Positions 8,480 through 17,357 are shown, counted from the first letter of the stretch. The stretch is 64,000 nt of DNA from Chitinophagales bacterium (GCA_020636645.1 JACJXO010000001.1:558001-622000), one strand, 5' to 3'. Notes: generated by a model from the letters alone, not told the origin. Translations and numbers: made by a program.

Positions 8480-10048
8480 TCAGTCCTCCTGCTGCACATC
8501 CACCACAATACGCTCATCCATATTGGCCAGGGTCCAGAGGTCCTGGAAGACAAGACGGGCACGTTGTTCCAGCAGGTTGAAGCTGATCTTGTCCACCTCA
8601 TCGCCGGCGCCGTGATAATCAGCATGGGTGCCGTTGAAGAAGAAGATGACCGGCACACCGAATTTCGCAAAGTTGTAGTGATCACTGCGGTAGTAGAATC
8701 GGTTCGGATCGTCGGTGGAGTTATAGGTGTAGTCGAGGTTCAGTTTGGTATAATGTTCGGCATTGTACTCATTGATCTCATGCAGCTGGGTGCTCAGAAA
8801 ATTGGAACCGATGATATAGACATAGTTGCTGTCTTTGGCATGGGCATCGTCGATGCGACCTACCATATCAATGTTCAGGTCAGCCACGGTCTGCTCCATC
8901 GGAAAGATGGGATGTTCGGCATAGTATTCAGAACCCAGCAGGCCTTTTTCTTCACCTGCAAAGTGCAGGAACAGGATGCTTCTTCTGGGGCCATTTCCGG
9001 CCTCTTTGGCCAGCTGCATGGCCTGGGCAATTTCCATGACCGCCACCGTACCCGAGCCATCGTCATCGGCACCATTATAGACCTCACCATCAATGATACC
9101 AATATGATCATAATGTGCAGACACCACTACGATCTCATCTTTCAGATCGCTGCCTTCCACGAAACCTGCCACATTCTCAGAGAACACATCTTCGGTTAGC
9201 TTGGTGATCTTCACCCGTATCTTTTTCTCTATTACAAATGAACGTGGCTTCCCCTTTTTATTGATCTGCTTTTCTGCAGCAGCCAGTTTGCTTCCCAGCA
9301 AATCATCTGCCATTGCCCTGCTGATGAACAGGGGATTGAGCAGGGCCTTTTCCTGATAGCTCTCCTTGAGTTCCATGCTGCCATGATCGATCCATCCCCT
9401 CCATCTTTCATTGTCCATGCGCAACTGAAACTTACTGTCAATGATCAGCACTGCCGAAACTCCATGCTCTACTGCAACCTGGATCTTATCTGCATTTCCT
9501 GCTGACCACTCACTTCGGGTTTCTGTTCCGGTAATTACAGAAATGCCATTACGCATAGGTTCACCATCCAGTATCACGATGACCTTATTTGCCACATTCT
9601 TGCCTTCATAATCACTGTACTCTTTGTCATGGATGCCATATCCAAGAAACACGATCTCATCGGTATTGATATCAGCATCCCGGTTCTGGTTCAGAAAACC
9701 ATAGAAGTCATCAAAAAAGCGATAGGTGTACTCTCCTGCCTGGATGAAACGGTCGCCCCATGTCACTTCTGTCAAGCCGAATGTCTGGAAGTATCCATTT
9801 ATTTTTCCTGTCGTATTTACTCCATTTATTTTATATGTTTCACTGATATATTCTGCAGCCATTTTCTGGCCCTTCTCTCCTGTTTCCCGGCCCTCAAAAG
9901 CATCCGAGGCAAGCACCTCCAGGTGCTCCTTTAATTCAGTGGCGGTAATAGTGGATGCATACGTCACTCTTGGATCTGCCAGACGCTCCTGGGCGAAGGC
10001 GCCGGCAATAAGCAGGGACAGTGCCCCTGTAAGCAATACTTTTCTCAT
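8480..10048 (-). CDS. M28 family zinc metallopeptidase, secreted
   Basis: A 522-residue secreted aminopeptidase-like protein: signal peptide MRKVLLTGALSLLIAGAFAQ, then a PA-type insert (about residues 100-270) and an M28 catalytic domain (about 300-515). Zinc-ligand and catalytic motifs are visible: SAHYDHIG (His), NGADDDGSG (bridging Asp), HFAGEEKGLLGSEYY (Glu pair), NIDMVGRID (Asp) and a late His in GTHADYHGAGDEVD. These match the usual M28 ligand order, so activity is likely. It follows rpiB by 10 bases on the same strand and may be cotranscribed with rpiB and tatC. Role: periplasmic or extracellular peptide degradation (inferred). Confidence 0.92.
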   Translation of the reverse strand: MRKVLLTGALSLLIAGAFAQERLADPRVTYASTITATELKEHLEVLASDAFEGRETGEKGQKMAAEYISETYKINGVNTTGKINGYFQTFGLTEVTWGDRFIQAGEYTYRFFDDFYGFLNQNRDADINTDEIVFLGYGIHDKEYSDYEGKNVANKVIVILDGEPMRNGISVITGTETRSEWSAGNADKIQVAVEHGVSAVLIIDSKFQLRMDNERWRGWIDHGSMELKESYQEKALLNPLFISRAMADDLLGSKLAAAEKQINKKGKPRSFVIEKKIRVKITKLTEDVFSENVAGFVEGSDLKDEIVVVSAHYDHIGIIDGEVYNGADDDGSGTVAVMEIAQAMQLAKEAGNGPRRSILFLHFAGEEKGLLGSEYYAEHPIFPMEQTVADLNIDMVGRIDDAHAKDSNYVYIIGSNFLSTQLHEINEYNAEHYTKLNLDYTYNSTDDPNRFYYRSDHYNFAKFGVPVIFFFNGTHADYHGAGDEVDKISFNLLEQRARLVFQDLWTLANMDERIVVDVQQED

Positions 10049-10058
10049 TGGTTTGGTC

Positions 10059-10502
10059 TTAACAGAAACTGGTCATTTTATCTACACGGCGCTGGTGACG
10101 GCCGCCTTCAAATTCGCTTTGAAGGAATGTATCTACACAAGCGACAGCGAGATCCTGTGAAATGAAACGTGCCGGCAAACAGATCACATTGGCGTTGTTG
10201 TGTTGTCTTGCCAGCGATGCCAGTTCTTCCTCCCATGCGATGGCTGCCCGGATCTGCTGGTGTTTGTTGGCGGTGATGGCCACACCGTTTGCAGAACCAC
10301 AGATGAGCACACCCAGGTTGGCTTTTCCCTGCTCGATGGCTTCCGCTACAGGGTGCACGAAATCGGGATAATCTACTGATTCAGAAGAATGGGTACCCAT
10401 GTCCAGCACCAGGTATCCGGCTTCACTCAGATGGGCTGCAATGGCTTCTTTATAGTCGTAACCGGCGTGATCACAACCGATGGCGATGGTCTGTTGCTCC
10501 AT
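10059..10502 (-). CDS. rpiB: Ribose 5-phosphate isomerase B
   Basis: A 147-residue cytoplasmic isomerase that interconverts ribose 5-phosphate and ribulose 5-phosphate in the pentose phosphate pathway. Family hallmarks are all present: GCDHAGYDYK at the N-terminus (residues 9-18), DYPDFVHPVA (about 44-53), the active-site Cys loop CGSANGVAITANK (about 69-81) and FEGGRHQRRVDKM near the C-terminus. Length is normal for RpiB/LacAB enzymes. It lies between tatC (16 bases upstream) and the M28 peptidase gene. A TATCTTTA box ends 4 nt before its ATG, possibly an internal promoter. Confidence 0.95.
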   Translation of the reverse strand: MEQQTIAIGCDHAGYDYKEAIAAHLSEAGYLVLDMGTHSSESVDYPDFVHPVAEAIEQGKANLGVLICGSANGVAITANKHQQIRAAIAWEEELASLARQHNNANVICLPARFISQDLAVACVDTFLQSEFEGGRHQRRVDKMTSFC

Positions 10503-10518
10503 GTGTTAAAGATACACA

Positions 10519-11352
10519 TCAGGCAGGAGATGCGTCACTCCCTTCTTCCTTTGCCATGCGCTTCTCTACCCGGCGCACCACAATGATGCTGACCTCATAC
10601 AGAGCCCAAAGCGGAGTAGCTACAAGGAACAGGCTGAATGCATCGCCGGAGGGTGTGATGACAGCAGCCAGCACCAGCGATGCCACAAAGGCGAACTTGC
10701 GCTGCTGCATCATGAACTTGTTGGTAAGCAGGCCCATTCTCGCCAGGAAATAAGCGATCATCGGAATCTCAAAAATGACGCCGGTCCACAACACCATGCC
10801 TGTCAGAATTCCCAGATAGGAATCAAAGGTGAACTGGTTCTTCACCTGATCGCTCAGTTCAAAATTCGCCAGGAAGTTGATGCTGAAGGGTGCCAGTAAA
10901 AAGTAACCGAAAAAACAGCCGATATAAAACAGCAGTGTCGCCACGAATACCAGTCCGCCCAAATTCCGTTTCTCGTGCAGGTGCAATCCCGGCCTTACAA
11001 AACGCCAGATCTCCCAGAGTATGTATGGAAAGGCAAAGATGGCTCCGCCCATGATAGCGATCTTCAGGTATAAAAAGAAGGGTGAACTGATGTTGAGATA
11101 GAAGAGATCGTAGTTCAGTTCGTCAATGCAGAGACCATTCAGACTGAGTCTTTCTCCAAGTGCACACATGACCTGATAAGTGGGGAAGTTCAGGTCTTTC
11201 GGACCCAGTATGACCTTGTCAAAAATGATATCGGGCCGGATCAGGAAAAATACGGAGCATGCCACGATCACCACGAGGGTGCGGATGATATGCCACCGCA
11301 GATCCTCGAGATGCTCGATAAAAGACATCTCATTTCTGTTCTTTCTGGCCAT
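10519..11352 (-). CDS. tatC: Sec-independent protein translocase TatC
   Basis: A 277-residue inner-membrane protein, the twin-arginine signal-peptide receptor of the Tat translocase. The N-terminus shows the conserved MSFIEHLEDLRWHIIRT (about residues 9-25), with the acidic EDLR motif that contacts the RR signal. Six hydrophobic helices follow, with the TatC core FPYILWEIWRFVRPGLHLHEKR (about 121-142). The segment between helices 1 and 2 is longer than in E. coli TatC. TatA/B are not in the window. The gene lies between the OmpA lipoprotein gene (7-base gap) and rpiB on the same strand. Confidence 0.96.
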   Translation of the reverse strand: MARKNRNEMSFIEHLEDLRWHIIRTLVVIVACSVFFLIRPDIIFDKVILGPKDLNFPTYQVMCALGERLSLNGLCIDELNYDLFYLNISSPFFLYLKIAIMGGAIFAFPYILWEIWRFVRPGLHLHEKRNLGGLVFVATLLFYIGCFFGYFLLAPFSINFLANFELSDQVKNQFTFDSYLGILTGMVLWTGVIFEIPMIAYFLARMGLLTNKFMMQQRKFAFVASLVLAAVITPSGDAFSLFLVATPLWALYEVSIIVVRRVEKRMAKEEGSDASPA

Positions 11353-11359
11353 GCCTGTT

Positions 11360-12385
11360 TTACTCGCCGCTCAGCTGATTGAGTATGTCGTTGATCTCCT
11401 GGATATCAGGTATGATGATGATCTCTGTTCTGCGATTGAGTGCCCTTCCGGCTGCATCAGAATTGCTTGCCTTGGGCGAGAACTCACCACGGCCTGCTGC
11501 TTCTACCATCACAGGATCGAGCCCATAATCAGCTGTCAGCAATTTGACGATGGTGGTAGCACGCAGCACAGACAGGTCCCAGTTGTCTTTCGGAAAGTTA
11601 GCACTCTTAAGTGGCACGTTATCCGTATGACCTTCTACCATGATGGAAACCTTATCCTGGGTCTTCAGTGCTGAAGCAACCTGTTTCAGTGCTTCTTTTC
11701 CTTTCGGATCGACGGTTGTACTGCCGCTGGCAAAGAGCAGTTTCTCCGAAATGTTGATATAGATACGTCCTTCTCTTTGTTCGATGCTGAGGTCGGAGGA
11801 ACTGAAGCCACTCAGTGCATTTTCCAGACTGGTGCGCACCTCCGTCAGTTTGTCGTTCAGATTCTTAATGGCAGACTCCAGTTCAGCGATTCGTTTTTCC
11901 TTATCAGCTATGGAGGCCAGCAATGCATTGATATCAGCCCGCTGTTTTTCCAGAGCTGATTCCTTTTCTTTCAGGGCCAGTTCTTTTTGCACTACTTCCT
12001 GTTCACGGGCATTCAGTTTCTCATTCAGTTCCTGGTTCTCGGTAGTACTGATGGCCAGGATCTCCTTGATGCGACTGTTCAGCAGACTCTCGATCTCCCG
12101 CAACTCCTGATTGGCTCTCTCCAGCCTGTCATATGCTCCCTGCAGGTCGTTGAAATCGCGAACGGCACGGCGCAGACTGTCGGACGTTTCTTCCAGCTGA
12201 TCTTCCAGCATACTTATCTGCTTATCCTTTTGCGTCAGAGATGCATTCAGCAGCTCCACTTCGCTTTTGTAGTTATCGCGGGCAGTTACCGCATCCTGGT
12301 ATTGACGCGAGGGCACACAGCCAACAGCCATCAGTGCCATCGCCGGAATGATCAGGTACAGTCTGTTCAGTTTCATATGGTTCAT
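11360..12385 (-). CDS. OmpA-like peptidoglycan-binding lipoprotein with coiled coil
   Basis: A 341-residue envelope lipoprotein: signal peptide with lipobox (IPAMALMAVGC, Cys at residue 23), a long heptad-rich coiled coil (about 28-195), then an OmpA-like domain (about 210-325) with EGHTDNVPLKS and the peptidoglycan-binding helix segment NWDLSVLRATTIVKLL. The NWDLS...RA form is that of MotB/OmpA-like domains. It probably anchors the outer membrane to peptidoglycan. The first ATG overlaps the stop of the upstream HerA-like gene (ATGA), which argues for translational coupling and for this start over the ATG three codons later. Confidence 0.9.
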   Translation of the reverse strand: MNHMKLNRLYLIIPAMALMAVGCVPSRQYQDAVTARDNYKSEVELLNASLTQKDKQISMLEDQLEETSDSLRRAVRDFNDLQGAYDRLERANQELREIESLLNSRIKEILAISTTENQELNEKLNAREQEVVQKELALKEKESALEKQRADINALLASIADKEKRIAELESAIKNLNDKLTEVRTSLENALSGFSSSDLSIEQREGRIYINISEKLLFASGSTTVDPKGKEALKQVASALKTQDKVSIMVEGHTDNVPLKSANFPKDNWDLSVLRATTIVKLLTADYGLDPVMVEAAGRGEFSPKASNSDAAGRALNRRTEIIIIPDIQEINDILNQLSGE

Positions 12386-13932
12386 TTTAAACTTTTAGTG
12401 AGGATGCCCAGGAGGCCGCGGCTCAGCTCTCTTACAGCTGTGTTGAATGCCTTGCTGCTGGTAACCTGTTCCATAGTAGATTTTGGTTTTCGACGAGACC
12501 TCGAAGACGTGGTGGTGGTCCTGGTTCTGCCGCTGTTTCGCTCTTCTCTATCTGCTTCTTTTGCTGCCTGCTCAGCTGCCTTTTCCAGCTTTTTGGTCAG
12601 CATCTCATAGGCACTCTCGCGGTCCACTTCTTCATTGTACTTTTTCACCATCGAAGACATGGTGATGACCCCGCGGATCTCATCTTCATTCAATACGTCC
12701 ATCCTGCTTTGTGGTGCCACCAGTAAGGTATGTGCCAGCGGAGTGGGAATACCTTTTTCATTCAGGGCGGTGATGAGTGCCTCACCAATTCCCATTTTGG
12801 TCAGTACCTCATCCGTATCATAGAACTCGGTGAGGGGATAATTCTCTGCCGTCATCTTGATGGCCTTGCGATCGTTCGCCGTGAATGCCCGCAGTGCATG
12901 CTGGACTTTCAGACCGAGTTGGCTCAGCACTTCCGGTGGTACATCGGTAGGCAGTTGTGTGCAGAAGTAAATGCCAACACCTTTGGAACGTATGAGCTTG
13001 ATGATGGTCTCGATCTGTTCCAGCAATGCCTTTGAAGCTTCCTTGAAGATCAGGTGCGCTTCATCCACCACAATGACCAGTTTCGGTGCAGCCTTGTCAC
13101 CCAGTTCAGGGAAAGTGCCATATACCTCAGCGAGCAAAGACAACATGAAAGTGCTGAACAGTTTCGGACGGTCCTGCAGGTCGGTCAGTCGCAGGATATT
13201 GATGTAACCCTGTCCGCGGTCATTCATGCGGATCAGGTCATTCACTTCATAGGAGCGTTCGCCAAAAAAGACATCGGCACCCTGCTCTTCGATCTCGACG
13301 ATCTTACGCAGAATGGTCGATGCACTGGCGCTGTTGATGGCACCGTATTCGGCAGAGATCTCATCCTTCCCTTCGTTGGTCAGGTAGTGCAGTGCTTTTC
13401 TGAAATCCTTGAGGTCCAGCAATGGCATTTGCATGTCATCGCAGTATTTGAATACCAGAGCAACCACCCCCTGTTGGGTATCGTTGAGGTCGAGGATCTT
13501 GCTGAACAGCACCGGCCCGAATTCTGAAACCGTTGCCCGCATGCGCACACCCGGTTCATCAGAGATGCTCATCAGCTCCACCGGATAGCTTTTGGCATTC
13601 CATTCGCTTCCGATCTTCTGCATCCGTTCATCGATCTTCGGGTTGGCGGTGCCCGGCATGGCCATCCCGCTCACATCGCCCTTGATATCCATGATGAGCA
13701 CACTGATACCCTTATCGCTGATCTGCTCGCACAGCACCTGCAACGTCTTGGTCTTGCCGGTACCTGTTGCACCTGCCACCAGTCCATGGCGGTTGAGGGT
13801 AGCCAGCGGAATTTTTACCTGCGCATCTGCTACTGCCTGTCCGTCCAGCATGGCAGCTCCCAGTACGATGTGGTCGCCTTTGAATGTATGGCCTTCGTTG
13901 ATGGTCTGACGGAATTGTTCGGTCCTGTCCAT
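12382..13932 (-). CDS. HerA-like/DUF853 ATPase
   Basis: A 516-residue cytoplasmic P-loop ATPase of the HerA/FtsK superfamily, DUF853 (YjgR-like) group. The Walker A motif GATGTGKTKT lies at about residues 47-56, and the Walker B motif LVIVVDEAHLIF at about 280-291. IYFCTQLPTDVP beyond it fits the sensor region. A basic, Thr/Arg/Ser-rich linker (GRTRTTTTSSRSRRKPKS) precedes the C-terminus. The role of DUF853 proteins is poorly known; a hexameric DNA motor is inferred from fold. The ATG at 13932 is preferred over an upstream TTG at 13950. It is divergent from radA and heads the run OmpA-TatC-RpiB-M28. Confidence 0.88.
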   Translation of the reverse strand: MDRTEQFRQTINEGHTFKGDHIVLGAAMLDGQAVADAQVKIPLATLNRHGLVAGATGTGKTKTLQVLCEQISDKGISVLIMDIKGDVSGMAMPGTANPKIDERMQKIGSEWNAKSYPVELMSISDEPGVRMRATVSEFGPVLFSKILDLNDTQQGVVALVFKYCDDMQMPLLDLKDFRKALHYLTNEGKDEISAEYGAINSASASTILRKIVEIEEQGADVFFGERSYEVNDLIRMNDRGQGYINILRLTDLQDRPKLFSTFMLSLLAEVYGTFPELGDKAAPKLVIVVDEAHLIFKEASKALLEQIETIIKLIRSKGVGIYFCTQLPTDVPPEVLSQLGLKVQHALRAFTANDRKAIKMTAENYPLTEFYDTDEVLTKMGIGEALITALNEKGIPTPLAHTLLVAPQSRMDVLNEDEIRGVITMSSMVKKYNEEVDRESAYEMLTKKLEKAAEQAAKEADREERNSGRTRTTTTSSRSRRKPKSTMEQVTSSKAFNTAVRELSRGLLGILTKSLK

Positions 13933-13975
13933 GGGCGAATGGCAGCGCAATGCTGCTTTTTTGGTTTATTTGCTG

Positions 13976-13983
13976 CAAAGATA
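13976..13983 (-). promoter_or_regulatory. -7 box TATCTTTG of the HerA-like gene
   Basis: A minus-strand TAnnTTTG match, 43 nt upstream of the ATG at 13932, inside the divergent herA-like/radA intergenic region. It may drive the herA-ompA-tatC-rpiB run. Confidence 0.45.
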
Positions 13984-13997
13984 ACCCCTGCCGACGA

Positions 13998-15371
13998 GTG
14001 AAGACGAACAAGGCCAAAACAGCATTTTTCTGCCAGGAGTGTGGATTTGAATCGCCCAAGTGGTTGGGTCGATGCCCGTCCTGCCAGAGCTGGAACACCT
14101 TTACAGAAGAAGTGATCTCCAGACCCGATGAACAGGAGGCACTGTGGAAGGACGAAGACAAACGCAAACCGAATACCCCTGTTCGTTTGCAGGACATTCA
14201 GGCAACCGAAGGCAAACGCATCGTGACCGGCGATCTCGAACTGGACCGTGTACTGGGAGGCGGCATCGTGCCGGGAAGCATCGTGCTGATAGGCGGTGAA
14301 CCCGGAATAGGCAAGTCCACACTGCTGCTGCAGATCGCCATGAACCTGATCGGACAAAAGGTGCTGTATGTAAGCGGGGAAGAAAGTGAGCAGCAGATCC
14401 GCATGCGTGCCGAGCGCATTCCGGGTGGGAATGATCAGTTGTATGTCAGCACCGAGTCGAATGTGGCGAAAGTATTCAAACAGGTAAAGCAGCTGAAGCC
14501 GGAAGTACTGGTCATCGATTCGATACAGACCTTAGTAAGTGATTTCATCGATGCCACCGCAGGGAGCATCTCGCAGATCAAAGAATGTGCAGGCCAGTTG
14601 CAACGCTATGCGAAAGAGAGTGGGGTGCCTGTTTTTCTGATAGGACATATCAATAAGGAAGGCACCATCGCCGGACCCAAGGTCCTGGAACATATGGTGG
14701 ATACGGTATTGCAGTTCGAGGGCGACAGGCACTATACCCATCGCATCCTGCGTGCACAGAAGAATCGCTTCGGCTCTGCTTCTGAGATCGGCATCTACAG
14801 GATGGAAACGGACGGACTCAGGCAGGTGAACAACCCCAGCGAACTGCTCATCACCCAAAAAGATGAACCGATCAGTGGTGTGGCAGTGGCTGCTACCATG
14901 GAGGGCATGCGCCCCATGCTCATAGAAGTACAGGCGCTGGTAAGTCCTGCGGTGTATGGCAATGCTCAACGCACTGCTACTGGTTTCGATCTCAGAAGAC
15001 TGAACATGTTACTGGCGGTACTGGAAAAACGCGGGGGGCTGGCCATGGGAAACAAGGATGTGTTCCTGAACATGGCCGGCGGACTGAAAGTAGATGATCC
15101 TGCCATTGACCTGGCGGTGGTGGCTGCGCTGATCTCGTCGTTTGAAGACGTGCCCATTCCATTGCATTACTGCTTTGCAGCGGAGGTGGGATTGTCGGGC
15201 GAATTGCGTGCAGTGAACCGCATCGAACAACGCATCATGGAAGCCGATAAACTGGGCTTTGAAAGCATCTTCATCGCCAAACACCATGCCGGTGGATTGC
15301 AGAAGAATAAATTCAGAATAGAAGTACAGGCCTTCGGCAAGCTGGAGGATATCTACCAAAAACTGTTCTGA
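13998..15371 (+). CDS. radA: DNA repair protein RadA
   Basis: A 457-residue RecA-like branch-migration protein acting in recombination repair. Order of elements: an N-terminal zinc finger (CQECG...CPSC, about residues 12-33), a RecA-type ATPase with Walker A GGEPGIGKST (about 97-106), the RadA-specific KNRFG motif (about 254-258), and a C-terminal Lon-protease-like domain. A GTG at 13998 is chosen because it places KTNKAKTAFFCQECG in the usual distance of homologues; the frame is open 16 codons further upstream, but that part is not RadA-like. Its TGA overlaps the ATG of comF (TGATG), so the two are probably coupled. Confidence 0.95.
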   Translation: MKTNKAKTAFFCQECGFESPKWLGRCPSCQSWNTFTEEVISRPDEQEALWKDEDKRKPNTPVRLQDIQATEGKRIVTGDLELDRVLGGGIVPGSIVLIGGEPGIGKSTLLLQIAMNLIGQKVLYVSGEESEQQIRMRAERIPGGNDQLYVSTESNVAKVFKQVKQLKPEVLVIDSIQTLVSDFIDATAGSISQIKECAGQLQRYAKESGVPVFLIGHINKEGTIAGPKVLEHMVDTVLQFEGDRHYTHRILRAQKNRFGSASEIGIYRMETDGLRQVNNPSELLITQKDEPISGVAVAATMEGMRPMLIEVQALVSPAVYGNAQRTATGFDLRRLNMLLAVLEKRGGLAMGNKDVFLNMAGGLKVDDPAIDLAVVAALISSFEDVPIPLHYCFAAEVGLSGELRAVNRIEQRIMEADKLGFESIFIAKHHAGGLQKNKFRIEVQAFGKLEDIYQKLF

Positions 15372-16075
15372 TGGTCAGCGTGCTGAAAGACATCTGGACA
15401 GGTCTGACAGACATCATTTACCCCAGGGTCTGTCCGGCTTGCGATGAAGTGCTGGGGCTGGAAGACCGCGACATCTGTTTCACCTGTCGGCACACCTTAC
15501 CGGAGACCGATTATCATACTTTTCCCGGCAATCCGGTAGCGGTGCATTTTTGGGGGAAGGTACCATTGACCGCTGCTACTGCGCTCTATCATTTTTCGAA
15601 GGACGGGAAGGTGCAGCATATGTTGCATCATCTGAAATACAAACACCGGAAAGACATCGGATTATTGCTGGGAAATTTCCTGGCGAAAACGCTGAAGGAT
15701 CATCCGGTTTTCAGTACCTGCGACCTGATCGTTCCTGTTCCCCTGCATCCGAAAAAACAATTGCAGCGGGGATATAATCAGAGTGCAGTCATTGCGGAGG
15801 GCATTGCAGAAAAGACCGGTATCCCGGTGGGGAAAGATATACTGATACGCAATACTTACACAGCTACCCAGACCAGAAAAGGCAGGCTGGAAAGATGGCA
15901 GAATGTGGATGGTAAGTTCATCCTCACCAAACCGAAAGCAATTGCGGAAAAACATATCCTGCTGATCGATGATGTGGTTACTACCGGAGCTACATTGGAA
16001 GCCTGTGCGAAGGTGCTGCTGTCACAGCCGGGTACGAAGGTGGCTGTGGCTGCAGTGGCACACGCTGAGATGTAG
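15371..16075 (+). CDS. ComF family phosphoribosyltransferase-like protein
   Basis: A 234-residue ComF family protein. An N-terminal four-Cys zinc-finger-like module (CPACDE...CFTC, about residues 18-37) is followed by a type I PRTase fold: VPVPLHPKKQLQRGYNQS (about 122-139) and the PRPP loop LLIDDVVTTGATLEAC (about 197-212). ComF helps DNA uptake in naturally competent bacteria, but many non-competent bacteria carry it too, so a competence role is not implied. It starts within the radA stop codon. Its TAG stop is followed at once by TTGGCAG heptamer repeats. Confidence 0.92.
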   Translation: MVSVLKDIWTGLTDIIYPRVCPACDEVLGLEDRDICFTCRHTLPETDYHTFPGNPVAVHFWGKVPLTAATALYHFSKDGKVQHMLHHLKYKHRKDIGLLLGNFLAKTLKDHPVFSTCDLIVPVPLHPKKQLQRGYNQSAVIAEGIAEKTGIPVGKDILIRNTYTATQTRKGRLERWQNVDGKFILTKPKAIAEKHILLIDDVVTTGATLEACAKVLLSQPGTKVAVAAVAHAEM

Positions 16076-16077
16076 AT

Positions 16078-16109
16078 CAGTTGGCAGTTGACAGTTGGCA
16101 GTTGGCAGT
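16078..16109. repeat. TTGGCAG heptamer array (imperfect, about 4 units)
   Basis: CAGTTGGCAGTTGACAGTTGG and onward: about four head-to-tail TTGGCAG units, one with a G-to-A change. It starts three bases after the comF stop codon. It is the inverted counterpart of the larger array at 16591-16664, so the two flank the four-helix-bundle gene in opposite orientation. Confidence 0.85.
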
Positions 16110-16194
16110 ATTATATAACACGTTGTGTCTTATTCACAATACTAATATTTTAATTATTATTGTCAGGTTGCTTAACCCAATAAACTGACATGCT

Positions 16195-16563
16195 ATGGGC
16201 GGACTATCTGACCTGCAAGTATTTGAAAAAGCCTTTGATCTGTCCATGAAAATTTTTGAGGTCAGCAAGGCATTTCCTATTGAAGAGAAGTATTCACTCA
16301 CCGACCAGATAAGAAGATCCAGCAGAAGTGTTTGTGCAAACCTGGCAGAAGCCTACAGGAAGAGGCTTTACAAGGGACACTTCATTTTGAAGGTATCCGA
16401 TTCTGATGCTGAAAATTCTGAAACACAGATATGGTTAAAATTTGCCAACTCTTGCGGATATATATCAGATGAAACACATCATTCATTACACGATACCAGT
16501 GAGGAGATCGGGCGTATGCTGAACAATATGATACGCCACCCGGAAAAATTTGGTGTGCGATAG
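16195..16563 (+). CDS. Four-helix-bundle protein (S23/IVP family)
   Basis: A 122-residue all-helical protein of the four-helix-bundle family, related to proteins encoded in 23S rRNA intervening sequences. Diagnostic segments are LQVFEKAFDLSMKIFEVSKAFP (residues 7-28), the conserved YSLTDQIRRSSRSVCANLAEAYRKR (33-57), and SDAENSETQIWLKFANSCGYI (69-89). Function is unknown; the genes are often multicopy in Bacteroidota. Here it is a stand-alone gene, not in an rRNA operon. It is flanked on both sides by heptamer repeats in inverted orientation, which may mean the gene and repeats travelled together. Confidence 0.9.
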   Translation: MGGLSDLQVFEKAFDLSMKIFEVSKAFPIEEKYSLTDQIRRSSRSVCANLAEAYRKRLYKGHFILKVSDSDAENSETQIWLKFANSCGYISDETHHSLHDTSEEIGRMLNNMIRHPEKFGVR

Positions 16564-16590
16564 TTGCGCTAAATTGTTGTCCCCAATTTT

Positions 16591-16664
16591 AACTGCCAAC
16601 TGCCAACTGCCAACTGCCAACTGCCAACTGCCAACTGCCAACTGCCAACTGCCAACTGCCAACT
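16591..16664. repeat. Heptamer tandem array, AACTGCC x 10
   Basis: Ten perfect head-to-tail copies of AACTGCC (16591-16660) plus AACT. The array runs into the TAG stop codon of the minus-strand nfu gene (complement of 16663-16665). Related single or few-copy units occur at 5316-5400, 16078-16109, 20226-20237 and 32671-32700. On either strand the repeat has no stop codon in any frame. Confidence 0.95.
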
Positions 16665-17238
16665 ACCCCTCACTCTCCGCCACCACCTCAGTCACTTCCG
16701 GAACCATACGCTTGAGCAGACCTTCGATGCCTGACTTCAACGTAACCGTACTGGAAGGACAACCGCTGCAGGAGCCCTGCATCATCAGGGTGACCACACC
16801 GTCGTCAAAAGACTTGAATTCGATGGCGCCGCCGTCCATTTCGACAGCTGGCTTGACATACTTTTCGAGCATGTCGCGGATCTTCTGTACCACAGAGTCA
16901 GGATCGGCATTCGGATCAGCTTCAGGAGCAGGAATTTCACCTACCACCTCTTTTTCATCGCTCACCCATTTTTTGATGAAATCGCCCACAGCGCTTTTCA
17001 CTTCGAACCATTCGGTTTCGGCATCCTTGCGCACGGTCACGAAGTTGTTCATGATGAACACACCCTTTGACCAGGCGAATTCATTGAAGATGGCTTCTGC
17101 CAGCGGTGCATAGCTCACGTCGTCGCCCCGTTCAAAGTCAACATTGCGGCCGGTCAGCAGCATCTTGTTCAGCACGAATTTGAGGCTGTCAGGATTCGGA
17201 GTGGCCTCGGTATAGAGAGAGATGATGAAATTGCTCAT
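16663..17238 (-). CDS. NfuA-like Fe-S scaffold protein with Nfu N-terminal domain
   Basis: A 191-residue Fe-S cluster carrier. The Nfu N-terminal domain (about residues 1-90; EATPNPDSLKFVLN) is followed by an acidic linker and a NifU C-terminal domain (about 112-185) that holds the CxxC cluster ligand CSGCPSS (about 157-163). Such proteins accept and deliver 4Fe-4S clusters to target enzymes in the cytoplasm. RlmN, a 4Fe-4S radical-SAM enzyme, is encoded just upstream on the same strand, but the palindrome and promoter between them suggest separate transcripts. The gene's stop codon forms the end of the AACTGCC array. Confidence 0.93.
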   Translation of the reverse strand: MSNFIISLYTEATPNPDSLKFVLNKMLLTGRNVDFERGDDVSYAPLAEAIFNEFAWSKGVFIMNNFVTVRKDAETEWFEVKSAVGDFIKKWVSDEKEVVGEIPAPEADPNADPDSVVQKIRDMLEKYVKPAVEMDGGAIEFKSFDDGVVTLMMQGSCSGCPSSTVTLKSGIEGLLKRMVPEVTEVVAESEG

Positions 17239-17255
17239 AGACAGATCTTGATTTA

Positions 17256-17263
17256 CAAAGATA
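17256..17263 (-). promoter_or_regulatory. -7 box TATCTTTG of the nfu gene
   Basis: A minus-strand TAnnTTTG match, 17 nt upstream of the ATG at 17238, a common spacing in this window. No TTTG was found at the expected -33 distance. Confidence 0.55.
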
Positions 17264-17323
17264 CCACCTTAACAAGAATGATTCTAAATAAGTTTAGAAA
17301 GGTGGGATGACCGTATATTCTCT

Positions 17324-17357
17324 CCCATAGGTGCGGGTTTAAACCCGCACCTATGGG
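17324..17357. repeat. Perfect 34-bp palindrome
   Basis: The arms CCCATAGGTGCGGGTTT and AAACCCGCACCTATGGG meet with no loop at 17340/17341. It lies between rlmN and nfu, both on the minus strand. There is no T-tract, so it is not a typical intrinsic terminator; the zero-base loop favours a REP-like dispersed repeat or a protein-binding site. Confidence 0.9.

Noticed and set aside
15371..16075. Evidence for natural competence from comF
   Set aside because: ComF is widespread in non-competent bacteria and no other competence gene is present here apart from radA.
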